A DNA stretch of 64,000 nucleotides from Allodiplogaster sudhausi (GCA_945643635.1 CALZFC010000109.1:801001-865000), one strand, 5' to 3'. Shown: positions 46,342 through 59,259, numbered from the stretch's first letter. A program made the numbers and translations. Notes: generated from the sequence alone by a model not told the origin.

Positions 46342-46446
46342 CCCATAGAGATTATCAGGGGCAAGAATGTAGCTAAAAATGATCTATCACCAAGATCAGT
46401 ACTGAAATACACCTTAAAACGCCACAGATTAGCAGAGGAGGAGTAA
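46342..46446 (+). CDS. Candidate terminal exon, unknown gene
   Basis: After the acceptor CTGCCAG, a 34-codon basic frame (PIEIIRGKNVAKNDL, ending RLAEEE) closes at TAA 46444-46446. A pyrimidine tract lies upstream. It could end the unidentified gene at 42.2-43.8 kb; no other support. Confidence 0.3.
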   Translation, partial: PIEIIRGKNVAKNDLSPRSVLKYTLKRHRLAEEE

Positions 46447-46481
46447 GGATTGTTAGGAAAAGCTCTTCTTAGGAGAGAGAT

Positions 46482-46563
<82 letters not shown>

Positions 46564-46952
46564 AAACAGACTAATCAGACCAGAAAAGCAACCAAAATGA
46601 CAGCCAACTCTCGGGCAGTCGTTGAATCACATGGCAAATTTCAACTATAGAGTCAAGCGGGATTTGAAAAGGATTTTAGCTTAGACTTTGTTTTCGTACG
46701 TATGTATTTCAAGCTTCCTTGGCAATGACACCCTTTGTTTTGTTATGCTTTTGTTAAACGGTATTCGGCGCAAAACAAAGACGCCTGAGTGCTATTCCTG
46801 TAAAATTCTGTGTAAAACTTCGCATTTAAATTGCGGTATTTTATACATATTTGTTTAAAAAAATCGAACGAAAAGATACATATTTGTGCACTATATATAC
46901 GCTCATCACCAGCAATTATGTCTCATATGTAGACGATACTTTGCGAGATTTG

Positions 46953-48197
46953 ATGTCCAAGAACGCCTATGACCATCATCATGGTGATGCCTTCGTTCCT
47001 TACTCCATCAAGTGCCAGTGCGCTTCCGAGTTTGTCGGCACTTACATCATGATCTTTCTCGGTAAGCAGGAGGCTTTTCCATTTTATTTTGTCCTTAAAC
47101 TAATCAATAAATATAAAGTACATTTTGAGAAGAAAAATAAACATGCAATGTCTAGATCACTGACTACATAAATTTGTAAATATGTATGTTCTGTATTCAT
47201 TACTATTCATGTGTGGGTGTTCTAATTAAAAAGTAATAATTAGTAGAGTAAATACATATGTTCATATGTATATGAGGTGAATGAATTTTTTTTTTTTAAT
47301 TTCTTCCTTAATTTTTTTTTCTTTTAAATATCAGCCACAATCGTGATGCATGCCAAAGGCGCGGACACGCTGACGAGTATCGTCGTCTCGAATGGATTAT
47401 GTGTAGTGGTTATCGTCGCGTCACTCGAGCATATAAGGTTTTATTTTTTGTAATTAATTAATTAATTAACTTATTTATTTATTTGAACAAATGTTTTGCT
47501 CAATTTAACCCTCCTCTAAAATGTTGAGAGAGCTTGACAAAAGTGGCTAGCAATCTGAAAAACTTGACTGCTTTTCACTTCTTTTCTGTGATAATACCTA
47601 TACTGATATTTTCATATTGAATAAGAAGAAGAATAAGATGAAAAAATTTTCAGCAAACTATAAGTATACGCTTTTTAGCTCTTGATCTCTCTCTCTCTCT
47701 CTCTTTCTCACTCTCTCTCTTCTTCAGTGGCGCCCACATCAACCCGGCCGTCTCGTGGGGCGCCGCACTCGTGGGCAAGCTGCCGTGGCATCATTTGCCG
47801 CTCTACATTGCGAGCCAGTTCGGAGGCGCCATGGCGGGCGCGTATACGACATGTGTAAGTTTTCGTTTATTTACCTATATATATACATATATTTAGTTTA
47901 GCCTTTTTATTCTTTTCTTTCTCATTTTCAGTATTTTTTTTATCTTTTATTTTAACGGCTATTTTAAAATATATACTAAACTAATGGTGGTGATATTCTG
48001 ACAGTTTGTAATGGTTTAAATTTTTATGGATTTCATTCACCCAATAATTTCCACTTTCTTCCAGCTCATTCTCGGCAACGAACGCTTTCGTGAGATTCAC
48101 GCCGGCTCTTGCCTCGTAATTACGACGCCATTCAACGTTGGTCAAGAGCAGTGCTTTTACTCCTTCTTCTTCTTATTCTTCTTCTTTCATTTTGAAA

Positions 48198-48240
<43 letters not shown>

Positions 48241-49439
48241 CAATTTTCACTAAATATATAACAAAATAACATTCTAGTTAAAACTTCTTCTTATTTTTTT
48301 TTCGTCCATTTGCTTTGCTATTGCTTTCATTACTCCTCAATTCTTAAGATATGTATTAAATACAATAAAATAGTTCAGTTTCAACAAACGAGAAAAACAA
48401 AAGGGCCCCCCAGAAAAAAAAGAATACAGGCCTTCAGGCCTTTCCCGTCGAAGTCATCTTTACGGCCATTCTCTTCCTCATGGTTCTCGGTGTCGCGATG
48501 GATCGGAGAGGTGCGCCACCAGTTGTGTTGGCGCCAGTCGTCGTCGGCTTTGGCGTCCTCGGCAATCTCACGACAGTGTATGAAACGGGTTCTTTTTTTG
48601 GCTATCTTTTTCTATATATCCCACTCTTTAAAGAAGGATGATTGGTCGACATAATAATTAATGCACTTTTGAATTGCCGCGCAAACAGCTGAGCAGTACA
48701 ACTCATTCATTCTCGCGTATAATGTTAGAAACACGCGGCGAATGAGATTGCGCCGTGATATGGAAAATAGTAACATTCACCCACATTCACCAAATTGTTA
48801 AAAGACATAGTAATTTTAACATTTGGATGAATGTGCAAAGAGTCTTTAGAAGAAGAATGTTATACTTTTTTTTCTTTCTCCAATTTTTGTTCATTATCCG
48901 CAAAGTCTGTCACCCTCTTTCAAAACAGAGTCTCTCATCCTGAAAGGAATGCGCGCGAAGTTCAAATTGGTTTTTTTGCTCGCAGAGGCCATAGCGGAAT
49001 GCTGTCGATGAATCCGTTCCGTGTCTTCTGTCCACATCTCACAGCCCTTCTCGCGCTCGGCACTCTCAGCGACGAGTGGTGGTAAGAGAGGAGAGAATAT
49101 ATATATATATTTATAACATTGCTATTATTACAGCTTCGTTTCATGTGTGGTTTTGCAATGAGAAGAACAAGTAGAGGAAAAAGAAGAAGATGAAAAGGAA
49201 GTAGGAGCTTAAAAAAAGAACAGAAATATTGATCGAAATGTAAAAAAATTGTCTTCTTGTCTATTTTAAGGTACGGCCACTACATCTTCATCATTGGTCC
49301 ATTTGTCGGTGGCTCGATCGGTGTCGTTCTTCATAAAGCATTCTACGCATTTCTCGCGAGTCATCCTCATCCTTCGACGATCTCGGATACGAGGATTCCA
49401 CCGAAACTCAACGGTATCATACGAGATGCTGCTGCATAA
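46953..49439 (+). CDS. Aquaporin / aquaglyceroporin (MIP family), 275 aa
   Basis: Seven phase-consistent exons: 46953-47061, 47335-47437, 47728-47854, 48065-48140, 48430-48577, 48986-49081 and 49271-49439 (828 nt with TAA). The ATG follows an ATATGTAG acceptor by 20 nt. Helix 1 reads CASEFVGTYIMIFL; the first pore loop is SGAHINPAVSWG in exon 3. The second pore loop in exon 6 reads MNPFRVFCPHL, where the family normally has NPAR, with Asp next in glycerol channels; the selectivity-filter Arg is kept. Helix 5 is VEVIFTAILFLMVLG and helix 6 is YIFIIGPFVGGSIGVVL. The protein should conduct water and/or small solutes across a membrane. Changes at the second motif make substrate prediction unsafe. 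Length and exon layout look complete. Confidence 0.92.
48202..48237. repeat. (TA)n in an aquaporin intron
   Basis: A dinucleotide run of about 35 nt between exons 4 and 5. Confidence 0.9.
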
Positions 49440-49669
49440 AGATGTTCAAGTAGATATCTTAGATAACTGTTTCTTTTTTTGCCCTTTCCTAGCTCCTGCA
49501 CTGCCATAATGACTAGCCCGATCGTCCACTCTGTATAGTTCTCCTTCGCTCTATCACTTTCTCTCCCTCTCTGTCTGTCTCTCTGTCTCTCCTTCTCTCT
49601 CTCTGTCTCTCTTTATCTTTCTCTCTCTCTTTCTACCATTGTTTGTTTCCATTGACTACATGTGTACAG

Positions 49670-50184
49670 CCGCCGTAGTAAACTGTCATTTTCTCGGGTG
49701 AAAACTCGGGGGAATGCACCTGAGCTGAAAATGCCTAATCCTCATCAAAACACACACTCTCTATGCGCGCTTTTCGCGTCTCCCTCCATATTCCGAGGTC
49801 TCGGCTGAACGTAGTTTTTCAGCTGAAAGGAATAACTAGGCTGAAAGGAGAGAGAGATCATGCAATAATGAGAGAGCAACTCTCAGTTGAGCTGAAAATC
49901 TTTCACACTATGGCCTCCGTGTGACAGTTGTCCGGAAATTCCGGTTCCGACTTGCTCTTAATAACAAAATGTTTGCAACTCTGCCGGAACGCATAAATAC
50001 AGCTTTCAAGAAATGCTGCCAGTGTGTAACTGGTTTGGTTTTACTTGTGCGGGGCGTGCTGCTATAATTCCTTGTTATGTCATTCATGATGTTTGTAATA
50101 AGTCTTATAGCTACGTGGAACACGAGCGTGGATCGCGTCCGAGTGAGATGCAAGAAAGACGAGATGACAGACAGACAGACAGAG

Positions 50185-50224
<40 letters not shown>

Positions 50225-50673
50225 GAGAGAGAGAGAGTGAAAGAGTACGTGGAAGGCAAGTGACAGAGAGAGAGAGAGAGAGAGAGAGGGGAGAGAGAGA
50301 GAGAGAGAGAGAGGGGGGAGAGAGAGAGAGAGAGAGAGAGAGAGGAAGAGAGAGGGAGTGAAAGAGTACGTGGAAGGCAAGTGACAGAGAGAGAGAGAGA
50401 GAGCATACAGAAATCATTGAAGCTGATCGTTCAATGTGCCAGGTGGCTTATTGGATGAGTGTTGACTATGTGGTGCAGTTACATCTAGTTTCGGTTACTC
50501 GTATGGACAAAGTTTTGCGTGTTTTAATCGAGTTGGAGGGAGGTATGGGGTGACTTATGTACTCGGAGGAGCATCTCGGCTGAATGTTCAACCGAAACCT
50601 CGGCTGAAACTTCCTACGTTCAGGTGCATTCCCCCGAGTTTTCACCCGAGAAAACGACAGTTTACTACGGCGG
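49670..50673. mobile_element. 1.0-kb TIR element
   Basis: Inverted arms of about 53 nt with one mismatch: 49670-49722 (CCGCCGTAGTAAACTGTC...) and 50621-50673. CAG lies on both sides and could be a 3-bp target duplication. The interior holds (GA)n tracts and a tandem copy of a segment of about 118 nt (GAGTACGTGGAAGGCAAGTG at about 50243 and 50363). No transposase frame. Confidence 0.8.
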
Positions 50674-51115
50674 CAGAAGTAAATGAAACTATTCTGATTG
50701 TCAGATATTGCCATGACTGCAAAATTATACAAATACAACACAGAGTGAGTAAAAAAAATAGAAATAAAAATAATAATAGTCTGTTTGGCTAGGAGCGGGC
50801 GAATCGTTTATTGTACGTTGTAAATATACATGGATGGTTGGTGATGTCCGTGTTCTAATCAGCCCGGCGTGTTGTTTGAGCCTTTGATTAAGAAGTCATC
50901 ATGAGCAGTATTTAGTATCTTCAAAGAAGAGCGGGTACAATGGAGCCGTTATGTTTCCATCATTTAATCATTTACACCGATCACAACAGATAAGGAACGC
51001 ACACACACACACGTGGTGATAGAGCATCCCTAAGTCATGCAGAATTGTGTGCAGTCAAAGTGGCCTGATGGATGTATCGTTGTAGGCATTCTCAGAAAAA
51101 ATGCATAGAATAGTA

Positions 51116-51117
<2 letters not shown>

Positions 51118-51189
<72 letters not shown>
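51118..51189. repeat. (TA)n, 72 nt
   Basis: A perfect alternating TA run, fully self-complementary. Confidence 0.97.
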
Positions 51190-51192
<3 letters not shown>

Positions 51193-51439
51193 CGCCAACG
51201 ACAAAAACCATTCATTCGTTTTTTTTTTCTAGAATAAATCATTGTATTGAAATTTTTCCTTAAAATGTCAAAACTTGATTTTAATCTCTTACTTAGTGTC
51301 GTCACATCTTCATGATTGATTTATCGAATAAACAGAAAAATACTAAGTAAATAAGCAATATTGAAAATATACTTATATACAAATACAACATATCATAGAT
51401 AAATTTGTAAATGTAAAGGTTCAATTTTTGCTCTTCGCA

Positions 51440-51683
51440 TATTCAATTTTTGCTCTTCGGCACATCCCTTCTCTCTTCAACTGTCTCGGAACGGCCCCTG
51501 AAAAGGAAGCACAGAGATCGAGAGCGGGCTACGTTTTGCTTTGTTGCCCCAAGGCGCCACTGTTGCTCTCTGCGTCTCTCCATCTCGTCCTGTCTCACTC
51601 TCTCTTTCCTTTCTCTCTCTCTTTCTCTCCCTCTCTCTCTCTCTCTTGCTCCGGACCATTTACCTGTCTCTCTCTTCACCCAC

Positions 51684-51718
<35 letters not shown>

Positions 51719-52110
51719 CCTCTTTTCAAGGCAGCCCCTCCCTGTCCTTTTTCAGTTCCTCCTCACATTCCCTGTCATATGCAACTCTTATTCTTCTTCT
51801 CTCTTTATGACCATCATTCATGCTCCCACTTCTCACCTTTTTTTCTTCTTCCTCTTCTTTTCTTCTCTGCACTCTTGTTCTCGTCTAACTTCTGCTCTCT
51901 CGCCCTCTCTCTCCCTTTCTCTCTCCCCTCTCTCTCCTTTCTCTCTCTCCCTCACGCTCCCTCTCTGAAATCTCCTGAAGAGTCACCCGTGAAGTATGAT
52001 GCGCTAGCCTACGGATGTGCTCACTAACAAGGGAACGAGAGAGAGCGAGGGAGTACGAGAGCGAGCGAGAGAGCGAGGGAGAGAGAGAGAGTGAGAAAGA
52101 CACAGAGAGA
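51440..52110. repeat. (CT)n to (GA)n switch
   Basis: A pyrimidine-rich block (51590-51965) is followed within 60 nt by a purine-rich block (52030-52120) on the same strand. Ser/Leu and Arg/Glu frames here are repeat translations. Confidence 0.85.
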
Positions 52111-52564
52111 GAGACCGAGATAGAATTCTCTGAGAGTCTCACCCTTGTGTAGACACTGAAGAGGTGGCCATTGAAGAGGTGCCGCCAAGGTGGATGGAGG
52201 TGCATATTTTTCGGCGAGAGCCATTGGAGTAGGAATAAGAGAGAGAGAGAGAGAGAGGGAGAGAAAGAAAGAGAGAGACGGAGAAAAAAGGAGAGGGAGA
52301 GAGGGATAGAGACTGTCGGAGAGATAGAGATAGAGATAGAGAGTGGGAGAGAAAGAGATAGATATAGAGATAGAGAAGGAGAGAGAAAAGGGAATAGGAG
52401 AGAGTGATAGAGAAAGGGATAGGGAGAAAGGGATAGATAGAGAAAGAGAGAGAGAGAGAGAGATAGAGAGAGAGAAATGGAGAGTGTGATTTGAACAGAG
52501 AGAGAGAGAGCGAGAGAGAGAGAGAGCACGCGAAAGAGAGAGAAGAAAGAGGAAAGAAAGAGTG

Positions 52565-52701
52565 TGCCAAGTAGCCAAGTGCACTACATGGAATCCTCCA
52601 GAAGTGGTTGGCGAGGCTGGCGAGCAAAAAGGGAAGGAAGTAAAAGGCATACACTTCCGTGATCACCACAAATCTCATGATGATGTCAACCATTTATTCA
52701 G
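52565..52701 (+). CDS. Candidate exon, unknown gene
   Basis: The frame reads VCQVAKCTTWNPPEVVGEA, then IHFRDHHKSHDDVNHLF, and ends in a CAG|GTCTCT donor. Composition differs sharply from the GA tracts around it. An upstream stretch (about 52143-52247, DTEEVAIEEVPPRWMEV) may be another exon. Not recognised. Confidence 0.4.
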
Positions 52702-53118
52702 GTCTCTACCTTTCTGTCAACGTGCTAGGAAATAGAACACATACAAAAAAAAACATACAAACCCATGAATATTTCCTATACTTTAAAAGAATAGTTTGTT
52801 TAAAATTTTTATATTTGGTAGAAAAACACATGAAAATTTCTGATGTTTCAAGAGAATATTTTGTTTAGAAAATTTTTAAGAAATATGTTTGTATTTATGC
52901 ATGAGAGAAGAATAAAGGCAACTGCTAATTTCCTGACGAAAATAGAATACTCATGTAATCGATCAAAGTAAGGTACTATAAATACATATCGCTTAACTCA
53001 TTCCAAAATGTCGTCATTCTGGTTGAAACAACAATAATATTCTTTGATGCGAGATTGTTTGAAGCATAATTTTTTTTAAGATTTTGTTTGGCTGATCAAA
53101 CAAATAGTTTTACTGTAG

Positions 53119-53306
53119 CGAATTGCGAAGCAGCAGATATTTGCCGTTCACTTTCCGAAGATGGCTTCTCTTTCCACCAGTTCGTGATCAAGATAGATTC
53201 CCGATTTGGACATGGTTGACATGTCTTTTCCGCGCTCTTGTCCTCTCCTCCTCCCCCTCCAGTCGCTGTCACACCGATTGTTGTTCGTATTGACACTGTC
53301 GCTTAG
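53119..53306 (+). CDS. Candidate 3'-terminal exon pair, unknown gene
   Basis: Exon 53119-53214 (AADICRSLSEDGFSFHQF..., after ACTGTAG) joins in phase across a 48-nt intron with a CCCCCTCCAG acceptor to 53263-53306 (VTPIVVRIDTVA, then TAG). The intron size and pyrimidine tract suit nematode genes. Not recognised; continuation beyond an alternative donor before the stop is possible. Confidence 0.45.
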
Positions 53307-53309
53307 AAT

Positions 53310-53443
53310 TGCTCTCTCTTTCTCATTCTCTCTCTCTCTCTGTTTCAGTCGCTCTCTCTTTCTCTCACTCGTTCACTCGCTCTCTCTTCCCCTCTTTCTC
53401 TCACTCTTTCTCTTCTTTCTATCTCTCTCTCTTTCTCTCTCTC

Positions 53444-53488
<45 letters not shown>

Positions 53489-54060
53489 GCATCTCCAATT
53501 TGCCGTTCTATCAATTTCTTTCTCTCGCTCATCCGATTGTTCTCGCCTTTCTGCAAAGACGATGTCAACAAGCGCGCCGAAGAAGCCTCGCTCACTTTTC
53601 TCTCTTTCTCTCTCTTCTCTCCCTCTCACTCTCTTTCTCCTTTTTCTTTCTCTCTCTCTCTCTTACTCTCTCTTTCTCTCTCTCTCTCTCTCCCTCTTTG
53701 TCGTTCTTTCTTCAAAGTTTCGCTCAAGTTCAAGACAGTCGGGATTGTCTCGGGATGACCAAGGCTGCCGGGGTCGGCTGCCTCCAAGGAATCTATGGAA
53801 TCACTTGAAAGGAGATAAGGGATGAGAGGAAACGAGAGAAAGAAGGAAATGGAGAGAGAGAAAGAGAGAGAGAAAGAGAGAAAGAGAGAGAGAGAGAGAG
53901 GAGGCTCGAGGAAAACGAGAGATTGAACGAAAGATGAAAAGAGAGAAAGAGCGCGATCATAATTCGAGAGAGATGCCTTCTGCTCTGTACTCTGTTCTCG
54001 CTCATCTCCTGTGTTGTGAGAGAGTGCGAAGGATCTCGAGAGTGGTGATTTCCTGGGAGG
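53310..54060. repeat. (CT)n then (GA)n tracts with short unique islands
   Basis: Pyrimidine repeats at 53310-53500 and 53600-53700 flank an island (53505-53600) that reads DDVNKRAEEASL on + after CTGCAAAG. A second island lies at 53710-53810. Purine repeats run 53830-53900. The islands may be exons but cannot be joined. Confidence 0.5.
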
Positions 54061-54067
54061 GAAGGGG

Positions 54068-54379
54068 GGATAGTTAGCGGTTAAGAAGTGTAAGAAGAGG
54101 GTCTTCGAAAGGAAGGTGTTCTTATTATTCTTATTACTTGCTTGCTTGCTACTAGTATTAGCACTTTTCTTCTTTTTCTTGGGGGCAGAGGATGTGCTAC
54201 AACCCCCCCCCTACTATTTTTTTTCTTTCTGCACCTGCCTCCCCTGTTTCCGACGGAGACCTCCTGTGCCTCGGGGGCTTCAAGAGGGCTCGCCGACACC
54301 GTTGACATACACACGCACAACAAATCACTTCTCGGCCATCCAAACTGGTAGCTCCTCCCCCCCCCCTCCGTTGCCCTGA
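54068..54379 (+). CDS. Possible membrane-anchored protein segment
   Basis: The + frame contains a hydrophobic run of about 26 residues (FLLFLLLACLLLVLALFFFF) after a basic stretch (KKCKKRVFERK), then Pro/Cys-rich sequence. It is not simply microsatellite, but C and T runs inside it make the frame suspect. Low confidence. Confidence 0.25.
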
Positions 54380-54409
54380 GCGAACGATGATGAGGAGAGA
54401 GGCTCTTGT

Positions 54410-56277
54410 TTATTTGCGCCACGCACCATTTACCTTTCCCTCTCTCTCTGTCTCTCTCTCTCTCTCTGTCTGTCGCTCTTTCCTATCAATCTCTCACTTT
54501 ATCTCTCTCTCTGTGTCTCTCTGTTTTTTCTCTCTTTCTCCCTTTCTCTCGCTTTCTCTCTTTCTATCTCTCTATCTCTCCCTTTCTTTTCCCCTACCGC
54601 GCGACTTCCTCTAATGACCGCTAATCATCATGCCTTTCTCGGGAGAATTCATCTTTCAGTAGCACCCGTTCTAGGCCAACCTTGTTTTGTTTTGTGAACA
54701 TTGAAGGGAACAGAAAGGGACTGAAGCTTAATATATGTATGTATGTAGCAGTCATCGTTGCGTGGGTAAAGTTACGAAAAAGAAAGAGAGAGAGAGAAAG
54801 TGAGAGAGGGAGAGAAAGAGAGAGAGGGATAGAGGAAAGGAGAAGGAGAGAGACAAAGAGATAGAGAGAGAGAGAACAATAGAGAGAAGGAGAAATAGAG
54901 AACAAGAGAAGGAGAGAGAGAAGGAGAAAGAAAGGGAAAGGGAAAGAGAGAGAAAGAGAGAGAGAGAAAGAAAGAACAAGAGAAAGAGAAAGAGAGAGAA
55001 AAAGAGAGAGAGAGAAAGAAAGAACAAGAGAAAGAGAAAGAGAGAGAAAGGGAGATAGAGAGAGAGTCTAGCTTCCAAGTGATAATCTCCTAAAGGTCCT
55101 CCGCTGCGGCACTGCCCAAACGGAGAAAGCTAATCTTTTCCTTGAAAAACCTTTTGTCCCCGTATAGATATTTTCGTTGTTGCAGAGTGGTGTTCGATTT
55201 TCGCTGGATCTTTGTCGAATTTTGCTTTTGCTTAAATCGCAGACGGAAATATATCTTAAATGAAAAATGTGTTGTTTTAAAATTGGTCTCTTTGCACGAA
55301 ATGTTGTTCTTTTGTATGAAATATATGTAATTTCTAAGCTTATTGTTAATGGTATATAGTCTTTTTCATTGCACATGAGATCACCCGGACTGAATGGCAT
55401 GGTTCTCTCTCGCTATCTCTCCTCTCTCCTCTTTCCTCTCTCTCCTTTCTCTCTCATCTCTGTACTCTCTCCTTTCTCTCTCTCTCTCTCTCTCTTTTTT
55501 GTTTGCTTTCATGCGTCGATCTCACAATTCATTCACGCTCACTGCCTGTGCTTCATCATCATGAAATTCTTCTTCGGTCATATTGCACTTCTCTCTGTTT
55601 CTCTCGATCTCTCACTTACTCTTTCTCACACTCTTTCTTTCTCTAACTCTCTTTCTCTCTCTCTCGCTCTCATTCTCTCTCATTCTCTTTCTTTCTCTCA
55701 CTCTCTTTTTCTCTCTCACTCTCATTCTCTTACTCTCACTCTCCCTCTCTCACAATCGTCGTTCTCTCTATCTCTCTCCTCTTTCCCACCTGCTGGCTTC
55801 GTGCCAACCCGGTCTCCTGCATACATTTATTGGCTCGGAGCAAGTTGCATCGCGTGAGTATGCTGATTTTTTTGGGGTAGTCTTCCCACTCTGCCTCTCT
55901 CTCTCTCGCCCTCTCTCTGTCGTTCTCTCGGCCTCTTCGCTCTCCCTCTGTAACCCTCTTTCTCTCACTCTTTCGTTCTCTACCTCTGTCGCCCTCTTTC
56001 TCTCAATCTCTCGTTCTCTCCCTCTGTCGCCCTTTTTCTATCACTCTGTCGTTCTCTCCCTCTCTCGGCCACTCTCTCTCTCGCTCCCTTTTTTCTTTCT
56101 TCCTATCCCCCTCTCCATCACTTTTGCTCTACCTTTTTTCCTCTCGCAATCGCTGACATCTGTAACTCCGTTATGCGAATCATATGATACCTTCCGACCT
56201 CTTTAACGATACTCATCTTTGTGTATAACACATTTGAATTCACCAACATTAATGTGGCATTAATAACAGTATCCACA

Positions 56278-56325
<48 letters not shown>

Positions 56326-57230
56326 TCACTACCCTCAAGTCCACCTTTTCAACTGGTTTTTTTTGTTGTTGTTTACTTTAGCGAAGCCTATCGTTGACTC
56401 TTCCGGGATGGAATGAAAAAAATATTTATTTTGATTTTCTTAATCTTGATCGAGCTGTGAACCTGCGAGCAGATATTTCATCGCTTGCCTACTGGCGTTC
56501 AAGGTCAAAGTCCAATTGTGCCGTACTTTCTTTCTTTTCTTGTAGTTTATTAAATTGCTTGTTGTCGTCCTCAATTCTTTTGCACTGGCCAATACTGTCT
56601 CTCAAAATTTGTTTTGAACGTAGAATCGTTATAAATAAATAAATTTCAAAATGAAAGGAACAAAGCTCGGTTTAGTTACCTGCATACTTACTTATCTCCC
56701 TCATTGTCAGATTATACAAATATGATCGTACGTTTCACTGCCTTGTGCTGGTCACTGTAAGCCTCTTTTGTCAAGTTCCGTTATCAACACTCCAACTCTC
56801 TCACTCTCTCTCTCTCTCTGTGTCTCTCTTACTACTCTCTCTTTCTGTTTTCTCTCTACGTCTCTATCTCTCTCTCTTTTCTCTGTCTCTCTCGCTCTCT
56901 TTGTGTCCTTCTCTCCTTCATTTAATGACGCCTAATAGCGTCCTCTTCCATTTAAACATCGTTTCCATAAGAAGGCCTGATATCAAATTTCCTTTATTCA
57001 CACTTATAAAGAGTCCATATCGCTTTTTTTTCTTTTGATCTCAGCCGCCGATGTAATTATTACCTTTAATAGTAAGTATATCTCTCAATAGCACTAATGT
57101 CGATGTCTCCTCCGACTCTCCTCCTCTCGCAGTATCTGTCGCAGATTTCTATTCTTTGCCTTTTACTCATTTTCTTTCTCTGTCTCTCTCTCTCTCTCGT
57201 AGTCTCCCAATGCAACGACTTTCTTTTGAA
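54410..57230. repeat. Alternating (CT)n and (GA)n domain
   Basis: (CT)n at 54440-54590, (GA)n at 54780-55070, (CT)n at 55400-55500, 55590-55790, 55890-56150 and 56280-56322, and 56795-56915. Spacer sequence between them is AT-rich. A short + segment at 56710-56757 (LYKYDRTFHCLVLVT, then GTAAGC) is exon-like. Nothing else assignable. Confidence 0.65.
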
Positions 57231-57234
57231 ACAG

Positions 57235-57367
57235 TCCGCAATTCGAACACAATCTGATGAAGGGAACATCCATTAGTGCCTCCAAGTCGACGCAATCAGT
57301 GTGTGATAAGAAAACCACTCTGGGCAGTGATTTCCAAATTTACGGCCCGTGCCTCCTCGACGTCTAG
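57235..57367 (+). CDS. Candidate terminal exon, unknown gene
   Basis: After the acceptor GAAACAG a 43-codon frame with ordinary codon use (PQFEHNLMKGTSISASKST, then GSDFQIYGPCLLDV) ends at TAG. A CT-rich tract precedes it, as expected of a large intron. Not recognised. Confidence 0.4.
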
Positions 57368-57910
57368 CAGTGCGCTCCCTCTTCATGGAAACTCACTGCG
57401 AATTGATGTCATTCGAAAGAGAACAGGGAAAGAGAGAGAGAGAGAGGGAGGGAGAGAGAGAGAGAAGGAGAGAAGGAGAGAAAGAGAGAGAGAGAGCGAG
57501 AGAGAGAGAAGGATTAGACAACGATGAGAACCTGCCCTAATCACCGTATAGTAGTAATTGAGCCGAACACACTTCACTAATCATGCCACAGAGAATGGTG
57601 AAATGCAATTGCATTGAGACATTCCCATCTGTTCGAGGAAGGCTGATAAGAGAGTTTTTTGGACGAAAATTTTTTTATACAAAATATGCGAACTTTTTTT
57701 TTCTCAAATATACGAATTTTATTATTATTCGCTTTCAACATTTCTATTTGGACTATTTCCACTCCTTATCACCTCTCTTCTTTCATCCGCCTCACTCTCG
57801 TTCTCTTGGCTACATTTTCTCTTGACTTCTCTGTCTCTCTCTCTCTCTTGCCTTCTCTCTCGTTCTCTCTTTCTTTCTCTCGCGCCCATCGGATAATCTT
57901 CGCTTGCCAG

Positions 57911-57987
57911 CCAATCACTGCATCGTCCAATGCTGCAATGATAACAAAGTTGCGTGCGCATCTGAACATGTTACGATTCCCTTTCAA
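57911..57987 (+). CDS. Candidate Cys-rich exon
   Basis: Between TTGCCAG and a GTACAC donor the frame reads NHCIVQCCNDNKVACASEHV. Four cysteines in 14 residues suggest an extracellular domain, but no partner exon is found; a minus-strand reading (LDDAVIGWQAK) is also open. Confidence 0.35.
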
Positions 57988-58540
57988 GTACACATTTTCC
58001 CGCTTGGTTACGTTTACATTTTTAATGATTATCTTTTTATTTAATTTATTACAACCGTATTCGCTCATATAAAATCTCTAGAGAGCATTGCTATATTTAT
58101 AAATAATATTTCAACCATAATGCGGAAATGCCTACTCTGATCTTGACCTACATACATTAATACATACATATAATTGTACTTATGCACAGTTTGTGCCTGA
58201 CTTGATTGATTCTTTCAACTTTGCTTTTTCAACCTTTTTTTCTTCGCGCCCTCTCGACTGTTTCGGCCTTTTCTTCTTTTTTTTTACCTAATTTTCTTGC
58301 AAGGTCGTTCCTTTCGCATGGGCCCACTCTGACTTTTCTCGTGCTATGATGTGCCGTAATAAAAAAAGAGAAAGTATCATACATCGAACAGTAAAGAGAG
58401 AGAGAGATACAGGGAGAGAATAAGAGAGATAGAGATAAAGATAGAGATAGAGAGAAAAAAGAGAGATAGAGATAGAGAAAGAGAGAGTGAGAGTGTGTGT
58501 TTTCTCCTCTCCACTACCTTTCTGTTGGCATGCGCTACAG

Positions 58541-58630
58541 GCAATTCGCGAGTCATCAAGTCGTTTAAAACGCGACCCTGCTGAAATGCACTCCATTGAC
58601 ATGGTGTTCCAGCTTGGAAGGCGATGTTAA
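58541..58630 (+). CDS. Candidate short terminal exon
   Basis: After GCTACAG the frame AIRESSSRLKRDPAEMHSI continues to VFQLGRRC and TAA. The minus strand is open too, so the strand is uncertain. Confidence 0.3.
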   Translation, partial: AIRESSSRLKRDPAEMHSIDMVFQLGRRC

Positions 58631-59217
58631 GGGGAGGAAAGGGGGAGAGAGTGGTAGGCCCGAGGGCCTTTCCGATATGGGCGGTGGGAAGGAAGCACAC
58701 CACATTATCAGACATTATCAGAGCAATGCGACATCCATAAGTCACTTGGGTGATAGGATCCCATTAAAAGAGCGGGGCGAGAGAGAGGGAGAGATAGGGA
58801 GTGGCAGTAGAGGGAGCTTGGAAAGAGAAAGTGAGAGCGATAGAGAGAGAGAGAGTAGGAGAGAGAGTGACAGGGAGAGGAAGAGGGCCTCCCTATGATA
58901 ATCTTCCCCAGTTCGCATCCACTTCTAATCACATTTCGAAGTGATCCGATCCTTGGTCATCTTGTTTGGCTTCCGTCTCGCTTCTCTCACTTCTCTCTCA
59001 ACTCCCTCTCTCTCAATTCTCTTTCTCCTGACCTCGATCTCTCACTCTCTCTATCCCTCGCTTTGTCTCCCTCTCTTTATCCCGTTTCCCTCCGCATCAC
59101 TAAAGCTCGCGCGGGCTCTTCAGAATATATGATGATTACGTGATCGTTAACTCTTTCCAGCTCGCTCTCTCCAGATCGCTCTCACACTCTTTCCCACTCT
59201 GTTTCCATCTCTCTCTT

Positions 59218-59259
<42 letters not shown>

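Noticed and set aside
50013..50417. Arg/Glu-rich frames over (GA)n (also 7326, 30177, 54682 and 61505)
   Set aside because: Repeat translations; the opposite strand is equally open.
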